A stretch of 17,372 bases of DNA from Pseudomonadota bacterium (lineage in GTDB: Bacteria; Chloroflexota; Ktedonobacteria; Ktedonobacterales; JACDGC01), in the NCBI GenBank assembly GCA_021323815.1, contig JAJPKG010000479.1, positions 1 to 17,372 on the forward strand, given 5' to 3'. Shown here one piece after another: positions 7,234-14,063 of the stretch (within the stretch, counting starts at the first letter, position 1; the number at the start of each line of letters is the position of its first letter). The position numbers and the translations under genes are program-made. Below the pieces are notes generated by a model. It was not told the origin of the DNA and searched no databases. It saw only the letters and a program-made list of their open reading frames with translations.

Positions 7234-7365
7234 GGCGGTTGAAACCGCGCCTATGGGCTATGCCACAAAGTCTGCCTGCGCGGACTGATGGAGGGATGAG
7301 GCATACCTCGCCCGCTAGTCCAGCTTCGGGGTGGCCTGCCACCCTTAGGCGCGGCCTCGGTCGCC
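7234..7365. repeat. 132-bp imperfect palindromic intergenic element
   Basis: The two ends are imperfect inverted copies: GGCGGTTGAAACCGCGCC at the left and GGCGCGGCCTCGGTCGCC at the right share GGCG and CCGCGCCTA blocks when one is reversed. Inside, GGACT (7282-7286) matches AGTCC (7317-7321), and the centre is GAGG-CATA-CCTC (7298-7309). The whole element can fold on itself. It contains no ORF and fills the gap between the dehydrogenase and the polymerase-like gene. The GGCGGTTGAAACCGC and AGTCTGCCTGCGCGGACT pieces resemble repeats I associate with Chloroflexota genomes; this is recall, not a search. Confidence 0.6.
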
Positions 7366-7401
7366 CACTTCAGCCATCATAATAAACCTTTATCATTGCG
7401 C

Positions 7402-7407
7402 TATAAT
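7402..7407 (+). promoter_or_regulatory. Perfect -10 box upstream of the Wzy/DMFase-like fusion gene
   Basis: TATAAT lies 35 bases before ATG 7442, just downstream of the palindromic repeat. No acceptable -35 is found 16-18 bases upstream. If active, it gives this gene a promoter separate from the glycosyltransferase/dehydrogenase pair. Confidence 0.4.
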
Positions 7408-7441
7408 CAGGTCGGGTAGAGTATTGGCGAAAGGGAACATC

Positions 7442-10400
7442 ATGGCTGCCATCGGGCAACGGATCGCGCCGCGCAGACGCTTTGCACTATTCAATGTTCG
7501 AGCTTTCCGGTCTTTGCGCCAGGCATTGGATCAAGACCGCTGGATGACGTATGGCACGTATGTGTTGTTTGGCGGCTCCGTGCTGACGGCGGCGTTTGCG
7601 CGCGCCATCGGCGGGTTGAAGCCCGGCGACATCTTGCTGCTGCTCTTCACCCTGGCACTGGTCATCCGCCGTGTACAGCGCAAAGAGTATTCCTTTGCCA
7701 TTACCCCCGTTGACACCGCGTTTTTGTTGATCATCTTCACCGGCACGTTCCTGCCGGCAGCGATGATGGTGGTGCGCCATGTCTATCTGTCGAAAGATGC
7801 CATCAATGCCCTCGCGGGACCGATCGAATATTATCTGTGGTATCGCGTGATCTTGGAAGCGTTGCCATTGCCTCGCCAATTGCCGGCGATGATGAAGGTT
7901 ATCGTCTCGGTCCTGTCGGCCATCAGCCTCATCGGCGTCTTGCAGATCGCCCATTTCCCCGGAGTGGAATCCTTCCTGAAAGCGCTCTATCCCACCTATG
8001 AGACCCTGGAAAGCCCATCAATTCACCGCGCCACCTCGGTGGTGGGTGGTTGGGAAACGCTGGCGGCCATCGCGGCGTATACCATTATTCTCATCAACCA
8101 GATTCAGACGAAAGCGACAACGGTGCAGCGCTTCGGCGGGCGCTGGAAATGGCTGCTGATCGGCATGCTGGCCTTCAACGTGATCGCGCTGCTTTCCACA
8201 TTGAGCGTGGCCGGACTGCTGGCCATCGTCGTCGGCTATCTGCTGGCATGGCGGCTCAATGGCGCGCTGGCTCGCGAGACCCGCCTCGCCCTCATCGCCG
8301 CCGTTGTCGGCGCGCTGGCGCTGACACCCTATATTTTGCAGCGCCTCGCCTTCCAGTTCAATAATCCGGCGAACACGTCGCATCACGCCGCCGTGCCGAC
8401 CACCTGGGCCAGTCGCGGTCTGCACTGGAAGATCGTGCTGGTGACGGTGATGGGCGGTGTGGGCACGTTCTTTTTCGGCGTGCAGCCCAGCTTTGACTAT
8501 CCCGTGCTGGATTTCGGCAGCACCGAAAGCCTCTATCTGCTGCTGCTCTATCGCGGCGGCATCATCTATATCGTTGGCTTCCTGGCATTCGCTTTCATCA
8601 TCTGCCGCTACATCTGGCGTGTTCGCCAGCGCGAGCACGGCTTCAACCGGCAGATGCTGACAGGCATCTTCACGGTGCTCATCGTCAACTTCGCCATCGA
8701 CATCCTTGACGCACACTTTTTCAGCGCCGGCGAATGGCAGATCCTGATGACGCTCATCGCGCTGGCGGTGGGCGTCAGCCTGCGCACAGATGCGAACGCG
8801 CCGCAGGTGGGGGGCGCGGAAGAGCAGGCGACCGCGATGCGTGTGCCGGCCATGCGCATGAGCAGCGCGTGGGATCAACGCACGCGGTTGGCGCTGGGCG
8901 GGCTGCTGGTGTGCATCGTCATGACGATGGGCGTGGGGGTCTATCGCAACCGGCATCTCATTGCGCCGCCAACTCCATTGAAAGTGACGTATTATGACGG
9001 CTCGGTGCCGTCTTCGGTGGAAAACCAGATGTTGGGCACGCGCACCTGGGAATTGACTCCCGGCACAAATACGCAGTTCATCGAGGGCTATGCAAATAAG
9101 GTCTCAGCGTATGACGGCGAGCAGGTGCAACTCTACATCAGCACCGCCCGCCCCACCAGCTATGACATCGAGGTGTATCGCATGGGCTGGTATTACGGCC
9201 TGGGCGGTCGCCTCTATGCCAAAGCGCACATCGCCCAAAGCCAGCAGCAGGGTTATTGGGCAAAGGGCGCGCTGCATGACTGTCAGTGCCGGATGGATTC
9301 CAAGACCCACCTTATTGACGCGAACTGGCAGCCGTCTTATACGCTCACCGTCGGGCCTAAGTGGCTGAGCGGCGTGTATCTGATCAAGCTGCGCGCGCCA
9401 CAGGGCGAGTCATACATCCCGCTGGTGGTGAAAGAAAATCCGTCGGATAGCGCCCGCCACTCACAGATTTTAGTCAGCCTGCCGGTGATGACTTATCAGG
9501 CGGAAAATGTCTGGGGTGGCGACAGTTTCTATGGTCCCGACACCGGTAACGGCATCGATCCCTATGATGAGTTGAACCCACAGCGGGCAACGAAGGTGTC
9601 GTTCAACCGACCCTATGCCAATGATGCCGGCGCGGGCGATCTGCTGAGCTATGATCTGCACGCGGTGCGCTGGTTCGAGCGTTCGGGCTTCGACGTGAGC
9701 TACACGACGGATCTGGACGTGGATGTGAACCCGCACGCGATCTTGCAGCATGTGGCGTTTGTGGCGTTGGGCCACGACGAATATTGGACGAAGACGATGC
9801 GCGATGCCTTTGAACACGCCCGCGATGCCGGGGTGAGCCTGGGATTTTTTGGCGCGCAAGACGGCTATTGGCAGGCGCGGCTGGAAAATGACCGCCGCAC
9901 GCTGGTGTGTTACAAAGTTGGCATCGGCACGGCCCCTGAACTGGATAATCCGCAAGAGCAACTGTCACCGCCATCGACAGATCCTGATTATCTCAGCAAA
10001 AAGACCCGCGCCCTCACAACGGCACGCTGGCGCGATCAGATCTTGAATCGGCCTGAAAACGAATTGCTGGGCATCCAGTTTGACGGCTTTATCTTCCGCG
10101 TGCCCCCAACCAACACCTATCTGCCGGATTGGAAGGTGCGCAGCGGCGACCTGGACGCGTTGACGCGCAACTCGACCTTCTCGCCCGGCGAGACGGTTTC
10201 CGGCGGATTGCTGGGCTATGCTTATGACGCCCTGGCAAACAATAACCAGACGCCGCTAGGGCTGATCATCCTGGGCCAGTCATCGCTGGTGGATAACACC
10301 GGAGCGTTGCGCATCGCCAACACCACCTATTATCGTGACCAGTCCGGCGCAGTGATCTTCGACGCCGGGTCGATCTGGTGGTCGTGGGCGATGGATGAAT

Positions 10401-10534
10401 TCACCTTCCGTGGGGCGGATCATCCCAATGTGCTGCTGGGTTATGAACACATGGAAACGCTGGATAACAACATGGTGCGCACGCTGTTGGGACCGGGCCA
10501 TGTGCCGCCGCCGGCGGGACAGCCGATTCAGTGA
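7442..10534 (+). CDS. Fusion: Wzy/O-antigen-ligase-like membrane domain plus DMFase beta-like (DMFA2_C) domain
   Basis: A 1030-residue protein. Residues about 25-450 form many membrane spans. The region with ESLYLLLLYRGG followed by IIYIVGFLAFAF (about 360-385) matches the Wzy_C / O-antigen ligase pattern of membrane enzymes that polymerise or transfer lipid-linked glycans. A charged linker (about 450-480) is followed by another span (LALGGLLVCIVMTMGVGVY, about 482-500), and then some 530 soluble residues that should lie outside the cytoplasm. The distal half resembles the N,N-dimethylformamidase beta-subunit C-terminal domain: FNRPYANDAGAGDLLSYDL, RWFERSGFDVSYTTDLDVD, then GHDEYW (777-782) and FFGAQDGYW. 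The iron-binding and amide-hydrolysing function of true DMFase cannot be assumed. ATG 7442 has AAGGG six bases upstream; an in-frame TTG at 7424 is weaker. Context indicates exopolysaccharide polymerisation or modification. Confidence 0.85.
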   Translation: MAAIGQRIAPRRRFALFNVRAFRSLRQALDQDRWMTYGTYVLFGGSVLTAAFARAIGGLKPGDILLLLFTLALVIRRVQRKEYSFAITPVDTAFLLIIFTGTFLPAAMMVVRHVYLSKDAINALAGPIEYYLWYRVILEALPLPRQLPAMMKVIVSVLSAISLIGVLQIAHFPGVESFLKALYPTYETLESPSIHRATSVVGGWETLAAIAAYTIILINQIQTKATTVQRFGGRWKWLLIGMLAFNVIALLSTLSVAGLLAIVVGYLLAWRLNGALARETRLALIAAVVGALALTPYILQRLAFQFNNPANTSHHAAVPTTWASRGLHWKIVLVTVMGGVGTFFFGVQPSFDYPVLDFGSTESLYLLLLYRGGIIYIVGFLAFAFIICRYIWRVRQREHGFNRQMLTGIFTVLIVNFAIDILDAHFFSAGEWQILMTLIALAVGVSLRTDANAPQVGGAEEQATAMRVPAMRMSSAWDQRTRLALGGLLVCIVMTMGVGVYRNRHLIAPPTPLKVTYYDGSVPSSVENQMLGTRTWELTPGTNTQFIEGYANKVSAYDGEQVQLYISTARPTSYDIEVYRMGWYYGLGGRLYAKAHIAQSQQQGYWAKGALHDCQCRMDSKTHLIDANWQPSYTLTVGPKWLSGVYLIKLRAPQGESYIPLVVKENPSDSARHSQILVSLPVMTYQAENVWGGDSFYGPDTGNGIDPYDELNPQRATKVSFNRPYANDAGAGDLLSYDLHAVRWFERSGFDVSYTTDLDVDVNPHAILQHVAFVALGHDEYWTKTMRDAFEHARDAGVSLGFFGAQDGYWQARLENDRRTLVCYKVGIGTAPELDNPQEQLSPPSTDPDYLSKKTRALTTARWRDQILNRPENELLGIQFDGFIFRVPPTNTYLPDWKVRSGDLDALTRNSTFSPGETVSGGLLGYAYDALANNNQTPLGLIILGQSSLVDNTGALRIANTTYYRDQSGAVIFDAGSIWWSWAMDEFTFRGADHPNVLLGYEHMETLDNNMVRTLLGPGHVPPPAGQPIQ

Positions 10535-10606
10535 ATCGTATAGCCTGTTCGCCAGGAATTCCTCTCCCCGGCTCAAATGTTGTCGCCTGTTGGGCTGTAG
10601 TGTTTG

Positions 10607-10615
10607 TGGTATACT
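10607..10615 (+). promoter_or_regulatory. Extended -10 promoter of the toxin-antitoxin pair
   Basis: TGGTATACT: the TG motif at 10607-10608 and TATACT at 10610-10615, 36 bases before the antitoxin ATG. The -35 (CTGTTG) is poor. The AAGGTGG ribosome site follows downstream. Confidence 0.5.
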
Positions 10616-10651
10616 ACGGTTAAACCCTGGAAGGGAAGGTGGTGTCTTGTC

Positions 10652-10891
10652 ATGACGGCAAAGGAGATCGCGCCGGGGATTGTTTCCGATCCCGCCATCC
10701 TTGGTGGGCGACCGATTATCAAGGGGCATCGCATTACTGCATCACAGATCATCGGGCATATCGCGGCAGGTGACAGCATCAAAGAAGTCAGTGAAAACTA
10801 CGATCTCACTGAGGCAGAGGTTCAGGCGGCACTCAATTATGCAGTTGAGTCGGTGAAAGAGCGTGAGTTGACCTATGTCGTCAACTCATAG
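10652..10891 (+). CDS. DUF433 antitoxin (VapB45-like)
   Basis: A 79-residue protein of the DUF433/COG2442 family, the winged-helix DNA-binding antitoxin of VapBC45-type modules. It shows IVSDPAILGGRPIIKGHRIT (10-29), the conserved family core with the G-G-R/K-P and R-I-T signatures. A helix-turn-helix follows (SIKEVSENYDLTEAEVQAAL, about 42-61). Antitoxins of this family neutralise the partner and repress the shared promoter. ATG 10652 is chosen over an upstream in-frame ATG at 10604, which lies before the -10. AAGGTGG lies upstream of it. The toxin gene starts inside its last codons. Confidence 0.85.
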   Translation: MTAKEIAPGIVSDPAILGGRPIIKGHRITASQIIGHIAAGDSIKEVSENYDLTEAEVQAALNYAVESVKERELTYVVNS

Positions 10892-11240
10892 TTATCTGAT
10901 CGATGAAAATCTGCCATCCAAACTAGCAAAACGTTTTGTTGATGCTGGCTATTCTGCCACATCGGTCGCCCTCTGTGGTCTTTCAGGACAGGGAGATCAT
11001 ATCATCTTTCGTTATGCTCGTGCTCATAAGCTGGTTATTATTACTGCTGATAGCGACTTTTTGAAGACCACCAATTTCCCGCCACCTCATTCAGGGATTA
11101 TTGTGTTGCAATTTCCACCCAAAACACGTATTGACGCTATCATTGCTGAACTTGTTGCTGCTCTCCCTCAAATTGATGCTCTGGGCCTTGAGAACCAAAC
11201 TTATGTTTTAGAGCATGGGAATCTTCATCCTCAACCTTGA
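10875..11240 (+). CDS. DUF5615 PIN-like toxin (VapC45-like)
   Basis: A 121-residue PIN-like protein, the usual partner of DUF433. The acidic start LIDENLP (8-14) gives Asp10 and Glu11. GLSGQGDHIIFRYARAH has the conserved D-x-x-I helix, and ITADSDFLKT gives two more acidic residues. These form the Mg-dependent RNase pocket of PIN-fold toxins. ATG 10875 overlaps the antitoxin by 17 bases (toxin frame starts before the TAG at 10889), indicating translational coupling. At the other end its TGA overlaps the tilS stop by 10 bases on the opposite strand. All catalytic acids appear present, so the module looks intact. Confidence 0.85.
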   Translation: MSSTHSYLIDENLPSKLAKRFVDAGYSATSVALCGLSGQGDHIIFRYARAHKLVIITADSDFLKTTNFPPPHSGIIVLQFPPKTRIDAIIAELVAALPQIDALGLENQTYVLEHGNLHPQP

Positions 11241-12256
11241 TGGATAGAGGGAAGACTAATCATTGCATGTTCACGGTCGCAGAGAGCGATTGCGCCGGTG
11301 GAAAGCTGAACGGTGCGGCGCTCGCCGGAGCGATCCAGGATGACGCGGTCCAGGCGGGCGAGGCTGTCGGCATTGAGATGTGCGTCGGGCTTGGGGCTGC
11401 CAGCGCGCAGGATGGCGCGTCGCAATACGCGGTGGCGCAGGGCGGGCGGCTGGGCGCGCAGGGCAGCGCGGCTGAGGGTGACGGCGTCATCCGTGATGGC
11501 AACGAGACAGGCATCCCAGGCCAGATCGGCGGCGTGGTCGAGAAAATCAGCATCTTCGGCGATGACGGCAGCGTTGCGCGCCAGGGTGGGGATGATCTGC
11601 GGCTGAAAGGTTTCGAGCAGCGGCAGCAGCTCGTGGCGCAGACGGTTGCGGGTGAAGCGCAGATCGGCATTGGAGGGATCTTCGCGTGGCGTCACGCCCT
11701 GCGCGCGACAATAGGCCCGCGTGTCGGCGTGGCGCAGCCCCAGCAACGGGCGGATGAGATCGCCGGAACGCGCTCTCATGCCGGAAAGGCCGTCCAGCCC
11801 ACTGCCGCGCAAGAAATGCATCAGCACCGTCTCGGCCTGGTCATCCATCGTGTGCCCTAGCGCGATGCAGTCAGCACCGACAGCTTGCGCGACCGCGCGC
11901 AGGAACCGATAACGCACCGCCCGTGCTGCCGCTTCCAGCGAGCCAGTCCATCCTTCGCTCTCGCGCTCGGTGATCTCTTCCACCGTGCACGAGATGGCGC
12001 GTTGCCGGCAGATTTCCGCGACAAACGCGGCATCTTGCGCCGCTTCGGGCCGCAGCCCGTGATTCAGATGCGCGACATGCAGGCGCACAGCGGGGAAGCG
12101 CGCCTCAGGCCGGCCACAGAGGGCATGCAGCGCCAGCAGCAATGCCAGCGAATCGGCCCCGCCGGAACACGCCACCACCACCACGCCCGCCGGCGGCAAG
12201 AGCGCGCCGTGCTGGATAGCCCGGCACACGCGCTGTTCAAACGCTGAAAGTGGCAT
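11231..12256 (-). CDS. tilS: tRNA(Ile)-lysidine synthetase TilS
   Basis: A 341-residue enzyme that changes C34 of the CAU-anticodon tRNA(Ile) to lysidine using ATP and lysine, so that the tRNA reads AUA. The N-type ATP-pyrophosphatase P-loop SGGADS is at 31-36. HVAHLNHGLR (60-69), GHTMDDQAET (134-143), IRPLL (168-172), REDPSN (191-196) and RNRLRHELLP (203-212) are all diagnostic. Its length falls between short forms such as Aquifex and the longer E. coli form, so the far C-terminal domain is probably reduced. GAGG lies ten bases before ATG 12256. The gene is alone on its strand here; often tilS neighbours hpt and ftsH, which are not seen. Its 3' end overlaps the toxin gene. Confidence 0.95.
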   Translation of the reverse strand: MPLSAFEQRVCRAIQHGALLPPAGVVVVACSGGADSLALLLALHALCGRPEARFPAVRLHVAHLNHGLRPEAAQDAAFVAEICRQRAISCTVEEITERESEGWTGSLEAAARAVRYRFLRAVAQAVGADCIALGHTMDDQAETVLMHFLRGSGLDGLSGMRARSGDLIRPLLGLRHADTRAYCRAQGVTPREDPSNADLRFTRNRLRHELLPLLETFQPQIIPTLARNAAVIAEDADFLDHAADLAWDACLVAITDDAVTLSRAALRAQPPALRHRVLRRAILRAGSPKPDAHLNADSLARLDRVILDRSGERRTVQLSTGAIALCDREHAMISLPSIHQG

Positions 12257-12362
12257 GATACCGTTTCCTCGTCATCTTCCCCGGAAATGCGATCTGGTTC
12301 ATAGCAATGTTGGTCGATCTGCGCGATACTTTGTGCATCACCAGGGGATCGCCTCAGGGCGG

Positions 12363-12383
12363 CCTTTCACGAAAGGTTTTTTT
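12363..12383 (+). terminator. Intrinsic-terminator-like hairpin just upstream of the PLD gene
   Basis: CCTTTC (12363-12368) pairs with GAAAGG (12371-12376), followed directly by seven T residues (12377-12383). It reads on the plus strand, nine bases before the PLD start codon, and its 3' arm contains the only AAAGG near that start. No plus-strand gene ends nearby; the closest is the toxin at 11240. It could attenuate PLD or stop toxin read-through antisense to tilS. Confidence 0.55.
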
Positions 12384-12391
12384 CGCGCTCT

Positions 12392-13507
12392 ATGAAACGA
12401 TATCACACGTTGCATCCTTTGCAACTGATGCAGATCGGCATCCTTGCGGTTTTGGTCGCAGCGTTCGCGGCCTGTTCATCCATCACTGATCCCACCAGCG
12501 GCACGGCTGGCAGCGGCACACCCGTCCCTGGCGGCACCAGCACCAGCGGCACGTCCGCGCCCTGCACCAGCGCATGCTCGTCCAGCGGGGGCATTCAGGA
12601 AGCCACGCTCAGCGTTGAGCCACAGGCCGGCGACACGCCGGAAGTGCAGGCCATTCAGGGAGCAAAACAAAGCATCCAGATGGAGATGTATCTGCTGACG
12701 GAACGCAACGTCATCAATGCGCTGGAAGACGCGGCGAATCGCGGCGTCAACGTGCAGGTGATGCTGGAAGAACATCCCGCCGGCAGTGGTTCGACATCAC
12801 CGGATCAGACCATCCAGGCATTGAATGCTGCTGGGGTGCATGCACAAGGAACCAATCCGCAGTTCGCGCTGACGCACGCCAAGCTGATGGTCATCGACGG
12901 CAAGACGGCGTACATCTCATCCGGCAATTTCACCAAGTCGGCGCTGGGTGGCTCGTCGTCCACCACCGACCGCGATTTCCTCATCACCGACACCAACAGC
13001 ACCGACGTGCAGCAGTGTGCTGCCATCTTCCAGGCGGACTGGGCGCGCACCACGCCGCAGATCACTGATCCAAACCTGGTGGTCAGCCCGGTGAACGCGC
13101 GCAGCAAGCTCACCGCGCTCATCAACGGCGCGAAGCAGTCCTTGCATCTGGAAGAAGAAGAGATGGAAGATCCGCAGATCATCCAGGCGCTCACCGCTGC
13201 CGCTGGGCGCGGCGTGCAGGTGGAAGTGGTGCTGCCGAATTCGAGTTCTGATGATCAGGGCGCGCAGCAGTTGACGCAGGGCGGCGTGAAGGTGACGCGG
13301 GTGGATGACACCAATGGCGGGCTGTATATCCATGCCAAGATCATCATCGCGGATGGCAACCTAGCTTTTGTCGGCTCGGAGAATATCTCCACGCAATCGC
13401 TGGATCAAAACCGCGAGATCGGCGTGCTGGTGGCCAACTCGCAGGTGATCCAGCAATTGGAAGCGACCTTCGAGACGGATTTTGTCGGCACCCCGGCGGG
13501 GTCATAG
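12392..13507 (+). CDS. Phospholipase-D-like (HKD) probable lipoprotein
   Basis: A 371-residue PLD-superfamily protein with two HKD half-sites. The first is THAKLMVID (His162, Lys164, Asp169) with SGN at 177-179. The second is YIHAKIIIAD (His314, Lys316, Asp321) with GSEN at 328-331. Together they form one phosphodiesterase or phosphatidyltransferase active site. A signal segment (residues 12-27) ends AAFAAC, so Cys28 is a plausible lipidation site although Phe at -3 is unusual. A Ser/Thr/Gly/Pro-rich tether follows (about 29-68), which places the catalytic domain outside the membrane. Candidate substrates are phospholipids or extracellular nucleic acids. The start has only a distant AAAGG; an ATG at 12428 would give a shorter signal. 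A response regulator lies 81 bases downstream. Confidence 0.88.
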   Translation: MKRYHTLHPLQLMQIGILAVLVAAFAACSSITDPTSGTAGSGTPVPGGTSTSGTSAPCTSACSSSGGIQEATLSVEPQAGDTPEVQAIQGAKQSIQMEMYLLTERNVINALEDAANRGVNVQVMLEEHPAGSGSTSPDQTIQALNAAGVHAQGTNPQFALTHAKLMVIDGKTAYISSGNFTKSALGGSSSTTDRDFLITDTNSTDVQQCAAIFQADWARTTPQITDPNLVVSPVNARSKLTALINGAKQSLHLEEEEMEDPQIIQALTAAAGRGVQVEVVLPNSSSDDQGAQQLTQGGVKVTRVDDTNGGLYIHAKIIIADGNLAFVGSENISTQSLDQNREIGVLVANSQVIQQLEATFETDFVGTPAGS

Positions 13508-13511
13508 TCAA

Positions 13512-13532
13512 CAAACTGTGTTGAACAGTTTG
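13512..13532. repeat. Perfect 8-bp inverted repeat after the PLD gene
   Basis: CAAACTGT (13512-13519) and ACAGTTTG (13525-13532) surround a five-base loop, beginning four bases after the PLD stop. There is no following T-run. It could be a weak terminator for PLD or a dyad operator upstream of the response-regulator gene. Confidence 0.4.
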
Positions 13533-13588
13533 GCAAAGATTGTGCAAAAAGAAAGGTCAAGCAGATTACCAGGGAAGGAGGGTCATTC

Positions 13589-14038
13589 ATGGCACACCAT
13601 ATTCTCGTCATGAACGACAACCAGGAAATCCTTGACGCTTTCCAGATGATTTTGGAAGATGAGGGCTATCAGGTTACGCTGGCTTCGTATATCATTAACG
13701 ATATGCAAGAGATCCTGCGCATCCATCCCGACCTGATCATCCTTGACTTCATGTTCGAGGGGAAAGACACCGGCTGGCAGATGTTGCAGTTGTTAAAGCT
13801 GCACGAGCCAACGTCGGATATTCCGATCATCATTTGCACGGCGGCCCAGCGCGAAGTGCGCGACATCGAAAGCTTCCTGCAAGCCAAAGGTATCGCGGTG
13901 GTCTATAAACCGTTCGATATCAATGAATTGCTGGAAGCGGTACAGCGCGCACTGCGTTTCCCTGAAACCATCGCGTCATTGCGCGAACTGTCGCCCGTCA
14001 AGCCGGAAACCGACGGACAGGGCAAACTGCAAGAGTAG
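13589..14038 (+). CDS. Single-domain response regulator (REC)
   Basis: A 149-residue stand-alone receiver domain with no output domain. The phosphoacceptor is Asp53 in LIILDFMF. Thr in IICTAA and Lys in YKPFD complete the usual switch residues. The Mg-binding acidic pair at the first strand is replaced by Asn-Asp (VMNDNQEI, 8-14), so one acid is lost; ND versions of this motif occur in other stand-alone Chloroflexota receivers as far as I recall. The C-terminal tail (about 128-149) is polar and disordered. Such proteins relay phosphate or bind a partner. No histidine kinase is in the window. The ribosome site is excellent (AAGGAGGG six bases before ATG 13589). The hairpin at 13512-13532 lies upstream. 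It converges on aspS. Confidence 0.9.
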   Translation: MAHHILVMNDNQEILDAFQMILEDEGYQVTLASYIINDMQEILRIHPDLIILDFMFEGKDTGWQMLQLLKLHEPTSDIPIIICTAAQREVRDIESFLQAKGIAVVYKPFDINELLEAVQRALRFPETIASLRELSPVKPETDGQGKLQE

Positions 14039-14063
14039 GATGGTTGTTTTGCCGGCACGCATC

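Noticed and set aside
8018..8956. 312-codon minus-strand ORF
   Set aside because: Antisense to the membrane half of the fusion protein; composition is a His/Gln/Asp-rich shadow.
12307..12489. 60-codon plus-strand ORF covering the PLD leader
   Set aside because: It overlaps the PLD signal peptide in another frame, has no ribosome site, and would run through the terminator-like hairpin.
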